Shown in pieces: positions 63,830-64,000 of a DNA stretch of 64,000 nucleotides (positions are counted from its first letter, which is position 1; each line of letters starts with the position of its first letter). Made by a program: the position numbers and the translations under genes. The notes under the pieces were generated by a model. That model saw only the letters and a list, made by a program, of their open reading frames with translations. It did not search any database and was not told the DNA's origin. This DNA is from Serratia liquefaciens. GTDB lineage: Bacteria; Pseudomonadota; Gammaproteobacteria; Enterobacterales; Enterobacteriaceae. The stretch is taken from NCBI GenBank assembly GCA_012719855.1, contig JAAXZN010000004.1:47725-111724 (forward strand), written 5' to 3'.

Positions 63830-64000
63830 GTGTTTCTCCGGATTTATTATCTTTCTTTTATCAGGCAGAGAGCAGCAAATAACTTGCTGGCGATGTTGTG
63901 TCATTGAGCAATTCAATAAACGTTCAGCCTTTGCTGACCGGGTTGTGCTCGTTAGCATTAACAATTATTTAAACTATCGACTTGTTCAAGTTGAATAGGG
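63830..64000. other. Upstream region of ipdC, window end
   Basis: The remaining 171 bp hold the ipdC promoter side. It is AT-rich toward the window end. No gene or clear motif is visible. Confidence 0.4.

Overview
The window is enteric chromosomal DNA, most likely from Serratia in the S. plymuthica / liquefaciens / proteamaculans group. The gene order yafV - fadE - gmhA - yafJ - dpaA - dinB - pepD - gpt - frsA - crl - proBA follows the E. coli order, but an mtn methionine-salvage block sits between yafV and fadE and an Na+-pumping NADH:quinone reductase operon (nqrA-F, apbE, nqrM) sits between dpaA and dinB. E. coli has neither block. A split vibriobactin-type siderophore NRPS cluster that resembles the published serratiochelin cluster of Serratia points to the same group. 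This assignment rests on gene content and synteny judged by eye; no database was searched.

Layout. 1-3084: end of a urate/purine catabolic operon (allantoate amidohydrolase, uraD, uraH, NCS2 permease). 3124-9433: yafV-ybdL and mtnBCD diverge from one promoter region, and mtnA and mtnK diverge from another; both regions carry tandem MetJ-box-like 8-mers. 9518-9780: a small hok/sok-type type I toxin-antitoxin locus whose toxin gene (50 codons) is easy to miss. 9959-14848: fadE (with a FadR-like site), gmhA, yafJ, and dpaA convergent with and overlapping yafJ. 14849-22590: nqr operon with a long leader containing a short ORF and a perfect inverted repeat. 22598-31409: GDPD-like protein, dinB with a LexA box, pepD, gpt, frsA, crl, proBA (no phoE between crl and proB). 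31410-34374: an AT-rich accessory patch with orphan small genes, two phage-type DNA-binding proteins, and a decayed tRNA-Thr (thrW-like) remnant just where thrW lies in E. coli. 34375-37203: cytochrome b561, a dipeptide-type binding protein, and a BhsA-like stress protein.

37376-51678: Fur-box-flanked siderophore locus. A VibH-like free condensation protein, a Cy-domain protein, a Cy-A protein, and a C-PCP-C protein together supply the VibF + VibH domain set on four polypeptides, with a TonB-dependent receptor, a YncE-like beta-propeller and a flavin-reductase-like protein. Two of the NRPS proteins end in carrier-protein-like regions lacking the phosphopantetheine serine, so the only intact carrier domain in the window is in the C-PCP-C protein. 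Dihydroxybenzoate synthesis, aryl activation and diamine supply genes are not in the window.

51754-63829: two small exported proteins, a DsbA paralogue with a CGPC active site, feaR/feaB (aromatic aldehyde oxidation) with five hairpins between them, leuE, tehB, a GNAT, yaiW, a GST, an Asp-nucleophile alpha/beta hydrolase divergent from a LysR regulator, and ipdC-type 2-keto acid decarboxylase. IpdC and FeaB could together carry aromatic keto acids to arylacetic acids such as indole-3-acetate, although they are not in one operon.

No rRNA, intact tRNA, insertion sequence or CRISPR array was seen.
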